This document shows, piece by piece, positions 31,173 through 41,063 of a stretch of DNA of 64,000 nucleotides; position 1 is the first letter of the stretch, and every line of letters starts with the position of its first letter. The DNA is from Yponomeuta sedellus (taxonomy: Eukaryota > Arthropoda > Insecta > Lepidoptera > Yponomeutidae): positions 13,638,016 to 13,702,015 of the forward strand of contig OW203734.1 of assembly GCA_934045075.1 (NCBI GenBank), in the 5' to 3' direction. The notes under the pieces were generated by a model that worked only from the letters and a program-made list of their open reading frames with translations, searched no databases and was not told where the DNA came from. Made by a program: the position numbers and the translations under genes.

Positions 31173-31545
31173 ATCTTAAATCATCACGAAGGTTAAGCAA
31201 CATAGGACCCGTTCAGTGCATGAATGGGTGGTCGTCTATGACTAACACAAGCGGCATTTTTCCGAGCGGTTCCGTGCTTCGCAAGGCACGTTAAGCAGTT
31301 GGTACCGGCTGTCGTCGATAGTTGGCAGTCTTCAAGCCAAGTAAGACCGGGCACTAGTCTTGCAAACCTCCACCAATCCGGACTTGGCTCCTGTGGTGGA
31401 GTATGGCCTATACCTTCCTCAGGGAAGAGACCCGTGTCCCACATAATGAATTGATTATGAAAGTGAGCAGGACCAAATTAGGTTTTATATTTGGTGCAGG
31501 TTGCTAGTAATTTTATGAGGCTTTTATAATGGCTCTATATGATTG
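31148..31545 (+). mobile_element. 5S-derived SINE (A2) with extended 3' flank
   Basis: The head reads ctcttagccccagctgacag, gatcttaaatcatcacgaag, gttaagcaacataggacccg and atgaatgggtggtcg, so the 5S resemblance is strong. After the usual 3' end (acccgtgtcccacataatga) similarity to the A2 copy at 39.3 kb continues for about 85 bp (aaagtgagcagga, 'ttgctagtaattttatgagg') until a family G SINE interrupts. Confidence 0.85.
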
Positions 31546-31745
31546 GCCGTTTTGCATCTACGTAATGAGATGATTTATACAGCGTCCAGTGGTATCCTCA
31601 CTCACACTATATGGGTGAAGGGACCACTCCGACGCAGGGATGTTAGATGCCAACTTTTGAATTATGGCACCAGACGCTCAAAATTATGGTATTTTAGAAA
31701 AAAATAAGGTACGGGTAGGAAAACTCTTACAGATTCTCTATTTTT

Positions 31746-31858
31746 ATTTTTAATGCACTAACCCGTGCTAAGGACCCGCAACCTCTGGCACGGATAGCCA
31801 GAGGTTGCGGGTTCGAATCCCGGCATTGGTGAAATTTTTAGCCTCTAAATAGGTTTTT
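31746..31858 (-). mobile_element. SINE family C, internally shortened, 15-bp target duplication
   Basis: aaactcttacagatt lies at 31731-31745 and 31859-31873. On the minus strand it starts aaaaacctatttagaggc, has half of the tRNA-like head in antisense, and goes directly to gtccttagcacgggttagtg and an A-rich tail. The remaining head forms a hairpin (ccgcaacctctggc...). Confidence 0.88.
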
Positions 31859-32653
31859 AAACTCTTACAGATTTAATAAATTAGGCAGGTCCTATTAAGG
31901 TATTAAAATTTCTTTGAATTTTCATAAATTGTTGAAACAAACACTCTACTCGCTTTTTTTCTTTTTAGCCTGTGCTATTCGCTACTTCTACACTTCTGCC
32001 AAACTCGATAAAGAATAGAGGTAAACAAACCAATTTAGGGTTATCACAACTCACGTTTTACAAATCTTCTATTGTTTACATTTTTATAGCCTTTTACTTG
32101 CTAAGTATTGTGACGGTGCAAACCTCTACACCATTTTTATTTCTTTTTTAATCTATCATTTTCAAATATTTAAATTTTGTCACACATTCTTCGATTTCCC
32201 TCATTTTTCACCACTACTACTTTACCCTTTGACCAGATCTGACTTTTTACCTGCTTCTCCGTTTTTATCCAGTTTTCTGTTTTAAAGTTCTATAAATCTA
32301 CAAATAAAATCACACCTGAAGTCGTTCCAGAGTTTATTTATTAATTATTAAAGTTATAAAACGTTCCACTGGCGCCCAACGTTCCAGTATTTATTAAAAA
32401 TTCCTATTGCAGCATATTTAACTAGAATCACTCAAATAACATGCATATTACCTTGTCATTTCGAAAAAGTATAAAAAATACGACATTAATTTTACGCGAC
32501 AGCCCTACAGAAAAAGAAACATGGATGAAATTCGGGTGTGACAAACATTTTGGGAAATTTAGTTTATGCCAACAAGTGAAGATGAGTCGTTTGTCAATAC
32601 GTGTATATGGAATAAGTATATATAGCATATATGTGTGACAAAATGGCACAAGA

Positions 32654-32965
32654 CAAAAATATAGATTGCCCCCATATCATTGTGAATTAAATCCGATAGA
32701 AATTATATGGGGGCAAGTAAAAGGCCATGTTGCTGCCAAACATAAAACTTTTTAAATGACCGAACTAAATAGAGGTCCTGTTAGATGAGGCAATAAGTAA
32801 AATTATTCTAGCAGCATTGCAACGTTGTGTTGAACACGTAATTAAAGAATAGAAGAAAACGCCGAATTTGATGGTGTGATGGATAATGTCATTGATGAAT
32901 TTATAATTCAAGTCTCCGGAGACACAAATTCATCCTCCTCTTTGGTCAGTGACAGTGACGATTAG
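32654..32965 (+). pseudogene. DDE (IS630/Tc1-mariner type) transposase C-terminus, frameshifted
   Basis: Three frames must be joined. 32654-32755 reads ...YRLPPYHCELNPIEIIWG..., the strongly conserved block around the last catalytic acidic residue (P-I-E-x-x-W). 32772-32852 continues ...LDEAIS...LQRCVEHVIKE. 32861-32965 ends ...DNVIDEFII...SDSDD before TAG. I recognise this C-terminal pattern from an insect DDE_3/Tc1-mariner-like transposase family. Two frameshifts and the missing N-terminal two thirds make it dead. It lies inside the hAT-like element but is not a hAT protein. Confidence 0.8.
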
Positions 32966-33196
32966 TGTGAACATATGAATAAAAATATATACAAAGAACT
33001 TTCTTTTATTGCAATATTTGCAGTAGGTTCCAATCTTCTCATTTTCATAGTAGCATCTATAGGTACTTATTAATATTATAAAGTTGAAGAGTTTATATGT
33101 TTTTTGCTTAAACGCGCTTAATTCTGTAAGGAAAATCATGCGGCGTGGCTCGCGTGGATGTTTGTTACATCTGTGTGTCATATTTCATATTTCAGT

Positions 33197-33675
33197 ATTA
33201 AAAAGTTAAAATTACTTTGCTGAATTCCGCCAAAAATCCCACAAGCACCATGCGGCTAGCTAATGCACCGCCCTCCCTCCCACTTTTTCAAGCAGAAGCA
33301 AGACACGAACACACCACCACCAACACCAATACTTGTGTGAGAAAACACGCGACGCGTTTCGCCTCTAACACGAGGCATCCTCAGGCTCCCAAATGCAAAC
33401 ACGAGGCATCCTCAGGCTCCCAAATGCAAACTTGCATTTGGGAGCCTGAGGATGCCTCGTGTTAGAGGCGAAACGCGTCGCGTGTTTTCTCACACAAGTA
33501 TTGGTGTTGGTGGTGGTGTGTTCGTGTCTTGCTTCTGCTTGAAAAAGTGGGAGGGAGGGCGGTGCATTAGCTAGCCGCATGGTGCTTGTGGGATTTTTGG
33601 CGGAATTCAGCAAAGTAATTTTAACTTTTTAATGCTATTATGGATTTCCGCAAAGTAACGCCTGATTCTATACAA
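33197..33675. mobile_element. Foldback element (family F) with perfect 202-bp arms
   Basis: Arms 33197-33398 and 33432-33633 are exact reverse complements. The 33-bp spacer is a second copy of the inner 31 bp (33368-33398 repeated at 33399-33429) plus two bases. The arm sequence (ttgctgaattccgccaaaaa, 'accatgcggctagctaatgc', acgcgacgcgtttcgcctc) recurs, diverged, at 11050 and 61301. Outside the right arm is ctattatggatttccgcaaa then gtaacg, the block that begins the other copies. The two long ORFs on opposite strands are mirror images and not genes. Confidence 0.9.
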
Positions 33676-34526
33676 CATCATATTTCAGTGTTATCATATG
33701 TCATATTCAAATCGGTTAAGCCTTTCACTATAAAATCATAAACATAAATAAGCATTTTACATTAGTAGGAGGAACGATTATTATATTTTGTATGAAAATG
33801 ATTTCTATAAAAGGTTGTTAACATCTGCCTTTTAGGTGTAAACAAGTCGTTGCCTAGCAACGGTTTGTTTATCGCCATTCGTTATCGAATTCGGCTCAGG
33901 TATAAGTTTATAAGTTCAACTTTTTGAAAATTCACCTGTGAAGTTCACTTACAATCCACAGACTACAAAAACTATCACAGATATGAACGTTCTTATCAAC
34001 TTACTGCACGAAATGAATGAATGATTTTTTAGTGTTGCTAGATATCGGTATATGAAAAAAACTCGTCAACAGCAAAAGCGAAAGATGAAAATGTGTGATG
34101 CAAATTAAAGTGCTTGTGATCAAAAAAATGGCAAAATTATGGTACTTTTGCGTACCATAATGGATCTATCATGGTACATGGTACGAACAACTGAATTATG
34201 GTACATGTACCATAATTATGACACGTATAACATCCCTGCTCCGACGCTGTAGTGCCTGGGACATGGTTTTATAGATGGTGTAGGCTTGCCCAGCACCTAT
34301 ACCACCCTGACAGCTTAGTCGGCCTAGCCCACAGGATAGACTAGTCAATACGTGCGGAGCCAACCAAGCCACGGGTTTCTAGCGTGTATTGGTATTGCGA
34401 CTGCAAATTCGCAAATGTACGTAACTTTGAAATGAAACAAAGTCATTGGTACATGCCCGCACTGGGGATCGAACCTGTGGCTCTCGCTTGCCAGTCTATG
34501 GTTCTACACACTGAGCTACCACCGCT

Positions 34527-34690
34527 TATATAAAATCATTATAATAAGAAAAGGGGTCCTGAAACAATAACTGTGACTGAGATTGCAGGGGTCCTGTATT
34601 GATATAATAAGTATGTATAGCCTATAGTGGAGTGTAGTCTATCCTCAGGGAAGATACCTGTGCCCCACGGTGGGGACATAGGATGACGAT
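34527..34690 (+). mobile_element. Continuation of extended A2 repeat plus A2 3' end
   Basis: 34527-34560 and 34585-34615 match, in rearranged order, the reverse complement of 39295-39345 (gggtcctgtattgatataat). 34622-34688 is another 5S-SINE 3' end (ctcagggaagatacctgtgc, cggtggggacatagg). Confidence 0.6.
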
Positions 34691-34699
34691 GAAACGATC

Positions 34700-34803
34700 A
34701 TTATAATGATGTGTGTGATGCAATGATCACTGTATTAAGATGTTAAGATTCGTTCTTACGTAAAAAAATAAATCAGTCATTATTTTTGCTGACTTGTTCT
34801 CTA
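34700..34803 (-). repeat. Repeat E, second copy
   Basis: Reverse complement of 28804-28911 with few differences (gttcttacgtaaaaaaataa, gctgacttgttctctatt). It directly abuts the tail of the LINE remnant at 34804. Confidence 0.7.
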
Positions 34804-35366
34804 TTCAATTCAATTCAACTCATTTATTTCAAATATCAAAATACATATAAATTTGTTACTAATCTTATTCTAGTGTAAGTACATATAGTTATTTTTACTA
34901 TAACTACAGGGCACTGTCATTGCTCGCGACTTGAAGACGGCAACAATGGTTTATGTAGGCACAATCTACCTTATCGGCGAGAATAGCCAGGATGGTGTTG
35001 CGACTGGCCCGCACCCTGCGCACGAGTGACGCGCCGCGCTTGCGCATTATACCGTAAAAGTCGTCAGTTCGCGCGTCAGCGAACATGCCCGATGCGCTGC
35101 AATAGCGGGGCAGCCGCAACAACGCCCTGAGTGCATTGTTGTATTGCACGCGGAGAGCCCCAATCGATTTTCGCGTATAGTTCATCCACAGGAAGCATGA
35201 GTAAAAAGAGGTACAGTACGCTCTAAAGAGCGTTAATTTAACGTCCATTGAGCATCGTGAAAACCTGTGGGCTATCATGTTGGCTCTAACTGACAAGGCC
35301 CTCCACTCCTTGTCTATGTCAGTGTTGTCTTTTAGATCAGTGGTAAGCGCCCTAAGTAAAATCCTC
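34804..35366 (-). pseudogene. Non-LTR retrotransposon reverse transcriptase, C-terminal remnant
   Basis: On the minus strand an open frame runs from 35365 to the TAG at 34906-34904, about 153 codons without an internal stop. It reads RALTTDLKDNTDIDKEWRAL, RANMIAHRFSRCS, KLTLFRAYCTSF, ALRVQYNNALRALLRLPRYC, SGMFADARTDDF and IMRKRGASLVRRVR. I recognise this order of motifs as the region after the palm domain in a lepidopteran LINE. The catalytic FADD region and all of ORF1 are absent, so it is a 5'-truncated insertion that stayed readable. The 3' side ends in a ttgaattgaa-type repeat at ~34804-34830. Exact clade not assigned. Confidence 0.88.
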
Positions 35367-36110
35367 TATTAAATCCAAGTACAGTACATAAATAATTTTT
35401 GAAACAAAAAGTAAAAATACCACAAATTCCATGTTAAATACATATAGACTTTCATTTCAAAATTAAGTCTCTCGATTCTCACTGAAGTGCCTCTCATTTT
35501 AATTCCTTTTGAAATTGGCAGTTCCATAAAGGGTTCTGGTGTAATTAAATTTAATCTGATAAGCGGTTCACTGTTGAATTCTACTGACAATGGCCGCCGT
35601 CTCGGTAGTTTGATTGACTTTGTCTATTGTCACCTCGCTGAGTACAATCGACAGCACAACGAATTACACATTGTGACCGGGTCATCTATCTCCCTTCAAA
35701 ATGGTTGAGACTGATCACGGAAGACTCATGTGTTATGCTCGTGAACGAGTGCTGTCCGCTCGGGCCGCAGCAATCATGATTTTTTTTTTCGCTGCCTTTT
35801 TCTCCACTACACTACGGCCCGAAGGCACCGGCTTTCACTTTAATGTAAATAATTTACGTTGAAATGAAATTACTTCGATAGATAGATAGAATATGCTTTT
35901 TTGCATGTACACCAGGAATTACAATGAGACTTAATACAAAGTTTAATCAAATCTAGAACTAATTCTAGAACTTAACCATGATGAATAATAAAAACAGAAA
36001 AACAGAATTAAAACTTTAAAATCAAGTAAATAATTAGTAGAGAGATACGTCATATGTAAGGTATCCCAGTAGAGGGCAGGTATGTAAAAGTTAAAATACA
36101 ACGAACTCTA
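35367..36110. other. No gene recognised; LINE tail at 35880-35925
   Basis: 35880-35925 has gatagatagatagaatatgc and 'acaccaggaattaca', an antisense LINE tail. ORFs at 35369-35708 on both strands are unsupported. Confidence 0.4.
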
Positions 36111-36144
36111 CAACGTCGCGTCTTTGCCGCGCCTTCTTTCCATG

Positions 36145-36295
36145 TCATTCATATATATACCCCGCGCCTTGTTTCGGGTTCCGTTTGACATTCATTGAGT
36201 AGGAACCTTAAAAACGTAGTAGCAGTAACAGTCACAACTACGCAATGGCACCCGGCCCAGCCCACGAAACCATTTTACCTGCACGCGAAAGTTAA
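36145..36295 (+). promoter_or_regulatory. Candidate TATA promoter with a 16-codon ORF
   Basis: GC-rich sequence contains catatatataccccgcgcc (TATA-like at 36151-36159). About 30-40 bases on is ccgtttgacattcattgag, where a start site would fall. An ATG at 36245 opens a 16-codon ORF (MAPGPAHETILPARES) ending TAA at 36293-36295. Nothing proves transcription. Confidence 0.25.
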
Positions 36296-36380
36296 TATTT
36301 CGCCCAGTTAATATTTAATACCCACGATGACAGGTCCACATTGGTCGAGTGAATTTGCAAACAAAATTTCACGATAATAC

Positions 36381-36745
36381 ACCGGCTACTCGATTTTTGT
36401 GGCGCATCCACATATTGGAGCGTCACAACTGAGCTTCGCAGTAGATTACGAGAGGTCTTTTACTTATCGTTTCTAATGATTTTATGGAAAAAAAGTCTTC
36501 ACACAATTAATGTTTCCTTTGGATTACCAACGTATTTATTCTAGTTTGAGTAAAGCTTACTTTCGAAACTCCACCGGCCACTCGATTTTTGTGGCGCATC
36601 CACATATTGGAACGTCACAGCTACGTATCGCAGTGGACTAAGCGATATCTTTTACTTGTCGTTTCTAATGCCTTTTTGGAAGTCTTCACACAGTGAATTG
36701 TTACCTTAGATTAGCTACCCAAATATCCCAGTATGAGCAAAACAA
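36381..36745 (+). repeat. Two-copy tandem duplication, 192-bp period
   Basis: accggctactcgatttttgt at 36381 recurs as accggccactcgatttttgt at 36573. The copies share 'ggcgcatccacatattgga', 'cgtcac', 'ttttactt.tcgtttctaatg' and 'gtcttcacaca', with about one difference in six overall. Function unknown. Confidence 0.85.
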
Positions 36746-36814
36746 CTATTTGTGTGGATTTCCTCATTTAGTTTGTAAGTAATTTTATTTAATAGTAATA
36801 ATAATGAACATAAT

Positions 36815-36955
36815 AACTTCCACATAATACAATCACTTGTTTTCATTAGAAACTAGTATATTCTGTGCCATAATCAACATGTTTGTGGGAATTGAACCCG
36901 AACCTCCGGCCTGGTAATCAGACGTAGGTAATACCGCTATACCAACGAGTAAAAG
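36815..36955 (-). mobile_element. SINE family S, degenerate
   Basis: Antisense tail (cacttgttttcattagaaac tagtatattctgtg) and antisense head (gaattgaacccgaacctccg, ccgctataccaacgag). Confidence 0.6.
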
Positions 36956-38460
36956 GATGAATTCCATTTATATGCCTTACAGATAGAAAAAACTATTTTC
37001 ACGTTTTTCAGATGACATAAACGAGAATTTATTTAATTTTTGTAAGACATTTTCTCGCCGTTTTTATTTAAATAATCTTTACGTCGTAAAGACATAATGC
37101 ATAGTTATTCACGAGTGGTTTTGGCATGGTTCACGGGGCGTCGCTATCGAGCCATCGTGTGAACGCGCCATGGGGATAAATCTGAAGCTTGCGGTGGACC
37201 GGATCCAAAGGATGGGTCGACTGACCGCGCTTCGCTGGCTGTAGGTTTTAGCGTCGAATATTTACTGTTAAGTACTTTTTAAATACACAGGCTCTGATAT
37301 TTATGAAGGTGGAATGGAGCTGTTGTAACTTGCGGATGCCTCGCCGGAAGTGTTTTTTGTTGATGTAATAATGACTGAAAATACCTTTTTACCGGGCCAG
37401 ATTAAGGGCCGTATCGTACAAAATTCGTTAGAATTAAATCTCACCTCGCTTCGTTATTCAAATTTCAATTCTGCTTCTATCGAAATAGTACATTAATTTG
37501 CTAGCGACAAAAGTAATTGTAAAAAAAACGGTTTCGTACTGCCAGTATTGAGTGAAGGCATCAGGATAATCTTCAGTTGTATTAATAAAAGCACGAATGA
37601 TATTTCAAACACGTCATATTTCCCTACTCTATTCAAATTTAAACAACTATGCAAATCCATATTTTCATTTACGTCCGAATGAAAAAGTTATTTGCGGTTT
37701 ATCTTGTCCCAAATGTGACGGACGTTGCGGACAGGGCGCTGAAAACCCAATTTTACAGTTTTTAAATAAAGGTGACAGCTTTTTGCAGTTATATCACTTA
37801 CCTACCCCCTGTTTCTAGTACAGTAGCGAGCTGGTAATCTACCGTTAACAGCTGTCTACATTTGCCTTCAACAAGTTTTTAGGTTAGTTAATTTTACCTT
37901 GACATCAAAGAAATTTAGTTATGTTTGATAAAAAAGACTATAATGACTGGATTCTTAGACTTTATACTATGCTTTTGTTAAGTTTAATTTCATCTGTAGA
38001 GATCGACGCAAAGTCGACTGTACCTAAGAAATAAAACACCTTTAACAAGTTACTAACGTAAATTACCTACAAAAACGGGTATGAACCATGCCCTAATGCA
38101 ATACGACTTGCTATTTAGAACGGCATGTATGAAAATTTATGAAGCCATATTTTGTTTATGAACACAAATTTATGAAGTCCAATTTTTTTTAGTCCCTGGT
38201 TTCAGTGAGATGTGTTTATTGCACCAACTGTACTATATCGTAGGTACCTATGACTGTTATTGTTTCTTCCAGCCAGGTCCAATGACAAAGGATAGAACGT
38301 ACAATGCGTTCTCCTCTGTCTCATAATCAGGCGGTGAGTAATGAGATGAGATTTGATTTTCAGTAATTATCAACTAATGGCCTTCGTGCTTTGCATAGTG
38401 TAAATACGGCTGTAGACTAAGCGCTTGGGGGATTGCGCGCGGCCGGGCGGTTTAGTGTAC
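36956..38460. other. No gene recognised
   Basis: About 1.5 kb. 37130-37230 is more GC-rich. An ORF at 37597-37818 has no recognisable similarity. Confidence 0.4.
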
Positions 38461-38464
38461 GGAC

Positions 38465-38700
38465 GTATGTACACTAAGCGCGTGACGGGTTAAGCTGTTG
38501 GTGCCGGCTGTCATGTAATGGTGGTCGTAAAGCCATGTGAGAGGTTTGATAACTTTTGACAGAAGGCCCGCCACTGCCTTACAATCCTCCACCAACCAAG
38601 ACTTGGCCCCCGTGGTGGAGTATGGCCTAACATTCCTTCGATGCAGGAAGAGACCCGTGCCGACATAAAGTGGGAACATACAAAGGGTTGTATCATTATC
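38465..38700 (+). mobile_element. 5S-derived SINE, 5'-truncated
   Basis: gggttaagctgttggtgccg to gaacatacaaagggttgtat. The body blocks are present with small deletions and the 5S-like head is absent. Confidence 0.78.
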
Positions 38701-38719
38701 AAATAATGGAAAGTAGTCT

Positions 38720-39238
38720 TGTAGCCTTTGTTGCGAGAAAACAAAATAGCAATGAGTGGCGATTGGTTTTAAGTTAATTTTTACTTCATACAAATTTGTA
38801 AAATATGGTTGACTAACCGCCATTTAACAGGTAAGCACATAACATCTCACCATCTTACATCGTTTACTATCAGGCCTGACTGGAGTCTTTACTTAAGTCT
38901 TTACTGTCTTTAAGTGACAAAATGTCTTACTTAAAAAAAAATAAAGCTAGAAGCACTTTTTTGTGGTTTGGAATAACACTCATCATCATCATAGGCCTTT
39001 GCGTCCATTACGGACGATTTAAGCAGTGCTTAAGAGTTTAACACTTTTTTGAGCGACTAAAAAGTCCAATTCAACCCTACTGCATGTAAGACAGATAAAA
39101 AATGAGCCCGGAGACGGGTCGGTATAAATTCGGTGGCTTCTGGCTTGTCCGCCAGTCCCAACCACCACACTTTATCGCAGGAATAACACTCACGTTAAAG
39201 ATTTTAATACTACAAATCATATAGAACGATGTAGACCT
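38720..39238. other. No gene recognised
   Basis: Nothing shared and no coding support. Confidence 0.4.
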
Positions 39239-39239
39239 T

Positions 39240-39792
39240 TAAATAATCCGTGGTCAATTAATTTAATAATCGCAGTCACAATTATTGTTTGTAGGCTATA
39301 TAAAATTATTATATCAATACAGGACCCCGTTTTCATATAATGATTATATATACAGCCGTAGTAGAAGCCTCATAAAATTACTAGCAACTTGAACCGAATC
39401 TGAAACCTAATTTAATCCTGCTCACTTTCATCATCAATCCATTATGTGGGACACGGGTCTCTTCCCTGAGGAAGGTATAGGCCATACTCCATCACCGGGG
39501 CCAAGTCCGGATTGGTGGAGACTTGCGAGACTAGTGGCTGGTCTTACTGTCAGAAGTTTTCAGCCGCCCCAAGGCCTCTGACTTGGCTTAACAACTGCCA
39601 TTTATCGACGGCAGCCGGCACGAATTGCTTAAAGTGCCTTGAGAAGCACGGAACCGCTCGAAAAAATGCCACGAGCGTTAGTCATAGACGGTTAACCCAT
39701 CCATGCACTGAACGCGCCCTGTGTTGCTTAACCTTCATGATCGTTTAGATCGTGAAGATCACTCAGGCAGCCGGGGCTAAGAGCGAATCACC
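39240..39792 (-). mobile_element. 5S-derived SINE (A2), full length, with extended 3' flank
   Basis: 39429-39792 is a complete antisense A2 copy (gtctcttccctgaggaaggt ... 'aaccttcatgatcg' ... cagccggggctaagagcg). gctcacttt occurs at 39420-39428 and 39793-39801 and could be the target duplication. However, similarity to the 31.5-kb copy continues past 39428 down to about 39290, so either the element is longer than 365 bp or the flank was copied with it. Confidence 0.8.
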
Positions 39793-40077
39793 GCTCACTT
39801 TATTCGGTGCTTAAACAGGAAAAATATCAAGAGAACGCGATTGTTTACCAAGCCATAGGTATGAAATGTTTATGGTGCCGAAAGTATACGAAATATTCCC
39901 ATGCTTTGTTACCTTCCTTGATAGTGGCGCAAATAAAGCTAAGAGAGAAAATATTCATTACGCTGAAAGGTTTCCGCAGTAATGTTCCAGTTATTACAGA
40001 TTCAACTCGGACTTGATTGACTCCATTGGCATTAAAAAAGGGCCAGTAATTTTATGTGCTTAGTTATATATTCTTTT

Positions 40078-40265
40078 TCTTCTTCTTCAGGCTATATTAT
40101 GTAGTCCATTGCTGGACATAACCCTAGTTATGTTATCCGGGTCTAATCGGGGGTTTTTTTTTAGGTGAAACGTAATTACCTCAATTTATCGCGATTAGAC
40201 CCGTGTAATATATAACTAGGGTGCAACTATGCATGAGCATCACGAGTTAAGAATGTTAAGAATTA
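40078..40265. mobile_element. LINE-I fragment interrupted by MITE-like family T
   Basis: 40078-40122 is an antisense LINE-I end (agtccattgctggacataac). Then accctagttatgttatccgg and its inverted partner (cgattagacccgtgtaatat ... ataactagggt) enclose 'gtgaaacgtaattacctcaa'. A related copy is at 43576-43723. Confidence 0.6.
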
Positions 40266-40370
40266 CAATTTGATGTATATACTTTTAAGAGAAATCTGAG
40301 TTTCATTGTTTCTTACAGCAAATTGTGAAATCGAGCCTTTATTTTTCAATTGTTTTTTAATTAAAGTCTT

Positions 40371-40512
40371 AGGTCCGGTATCTAAATTGAGAATTTCCGT
40401 AAGTAAATACTCAAGTAACGTTCTCTCACGCTATTTTCTGGAAAATTCAAAGAGACAGCTCAGAAAGACAGTAAAGTTAAGTATTTACTTAACGAAATTC
40501 TCAATTCATAAA
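40371..40512. mobile_element. MITE family U, intact
   Basis: About 142 bp with inverted ends taggtccggtatctaaattg and 'gaaattctcaattcataaac tggccc', and inner 'agtaaatact'/'agtatttact'. The interior (gttctctcacgctattttct) matches the split copy at 14117-14635. Confidence 0.75.
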
Positions 40513-40754
40513 CTGGCCCTCAGTCTCACATAGAAATATAAATCTAAGCTACGAAATTATTTTTAAGTTTGTTTCACGAATCAAGTAAACAAAGTATGAG
40601 CATTCATAATTCAACAAAAAAGTTGGAGTACACTACATTGAAAAACGAAAGAGCAAATAACCTATTACCCCAAAAAAAACATAGTCCTTGAACTCGAGAA
40701 AACCGAAATGAAGGAAACTATGCCCTCTTTTACACGATTTTATATATCAACGCC

Positions 40755-41063
40755 GTGGACATGCGTATTGGCCGCCTCTACGGATTCAAGATTCCTCGTT
40801 GGCAACCGCTGATCGTGCTAATTTGGCCTCTAACTCGAGCGTGGAAAGGTCCAAATTGGCTGCGGGGCTGGGTCGGGCAAGCGCTCTATGTTGGGCGGAG
40901 GCATTGGGGGTTATTCAGTCGAAGCCTCGCCGCGAAGGGGACGGCAACTCGCTTGCGCCCCGCTTCAACCGCCACCACTGAGAAAAACATCCCGAAATGT
41001 CACAGTTTAAGTCAACCACCGGCTCTCTATAACATGTCAGTATCTACTTCAAAAAGCTGTTAA
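40755..41063 (+). other. GC-rich unrecognised ORF region
   Basis: Two overlapping plus-strand frames are open here, 102 codons from 40755 and 60 codons from 40799. The sequence is much more GC-rich than its flanks, as coding DNA would be. The second frame reads alanine/serine-rich (MATADRANLASNSSVERSK ... ASALCWAEALGVIQSK). I do not recognise either. It may be a decayed fragment of a mobile-element protein. Confidence 0.25.

Larger units (their letters stand above)
31636..34238. mobile_element. hAT-like DNA transposon, 2603 bp
   Basis: Ends in the perfect 11-bp inverted repeat cagggatgtta (31636-31646 and 34228-34238). It is flanked by identical 8-bp duplications, ctccgacg, at 31628-31635 and 34239-34246. 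An 8-bp target duplication and a CAGGG-type end are the marks of the hAT superfamily. Sub-terminal sequence on both sides has 'ttatggtac'/'gtaccataat' motifs. I found no hAT transposase, so the copy is non-autonomous or gutted. The inside holds a SINE C (31746-31858), a DDE transposase remnant (32654-32965) and foldback family F (33197-33675). Confidence 0.88.
31546..34526 (-). mobile_element. SINE family G, split by a hAT-like element
   Basis: The two halves, 31546-31635 (tctacgtaatgagatgattt, cagcgtccagtggtatcctc) and 34239-34526 (ctgtagtgcctgggacatgg, 'ctagcgtgtattggtattgc', antisense head cactggggatcgaacc ... ctgagctaccaccgct), join into one copy like 5394-5670 once the hAT-like element and one target duplication are set aside. 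Confidence 0.85.

Noticed and set aside
32441..32638. N-terminal continuation of the transposase remnant
   Set aside because: The ORF shows none of the wording expected before the PPYHC block and is in a different frame.
33217..33613. Two 82-codon ORFs on opposite strands with the same first 60 residues
   Set aside because: They are mirror images produced by the perfect inverted repeat, and the same translation recurs from the decayed foldback copy at 61 kb.
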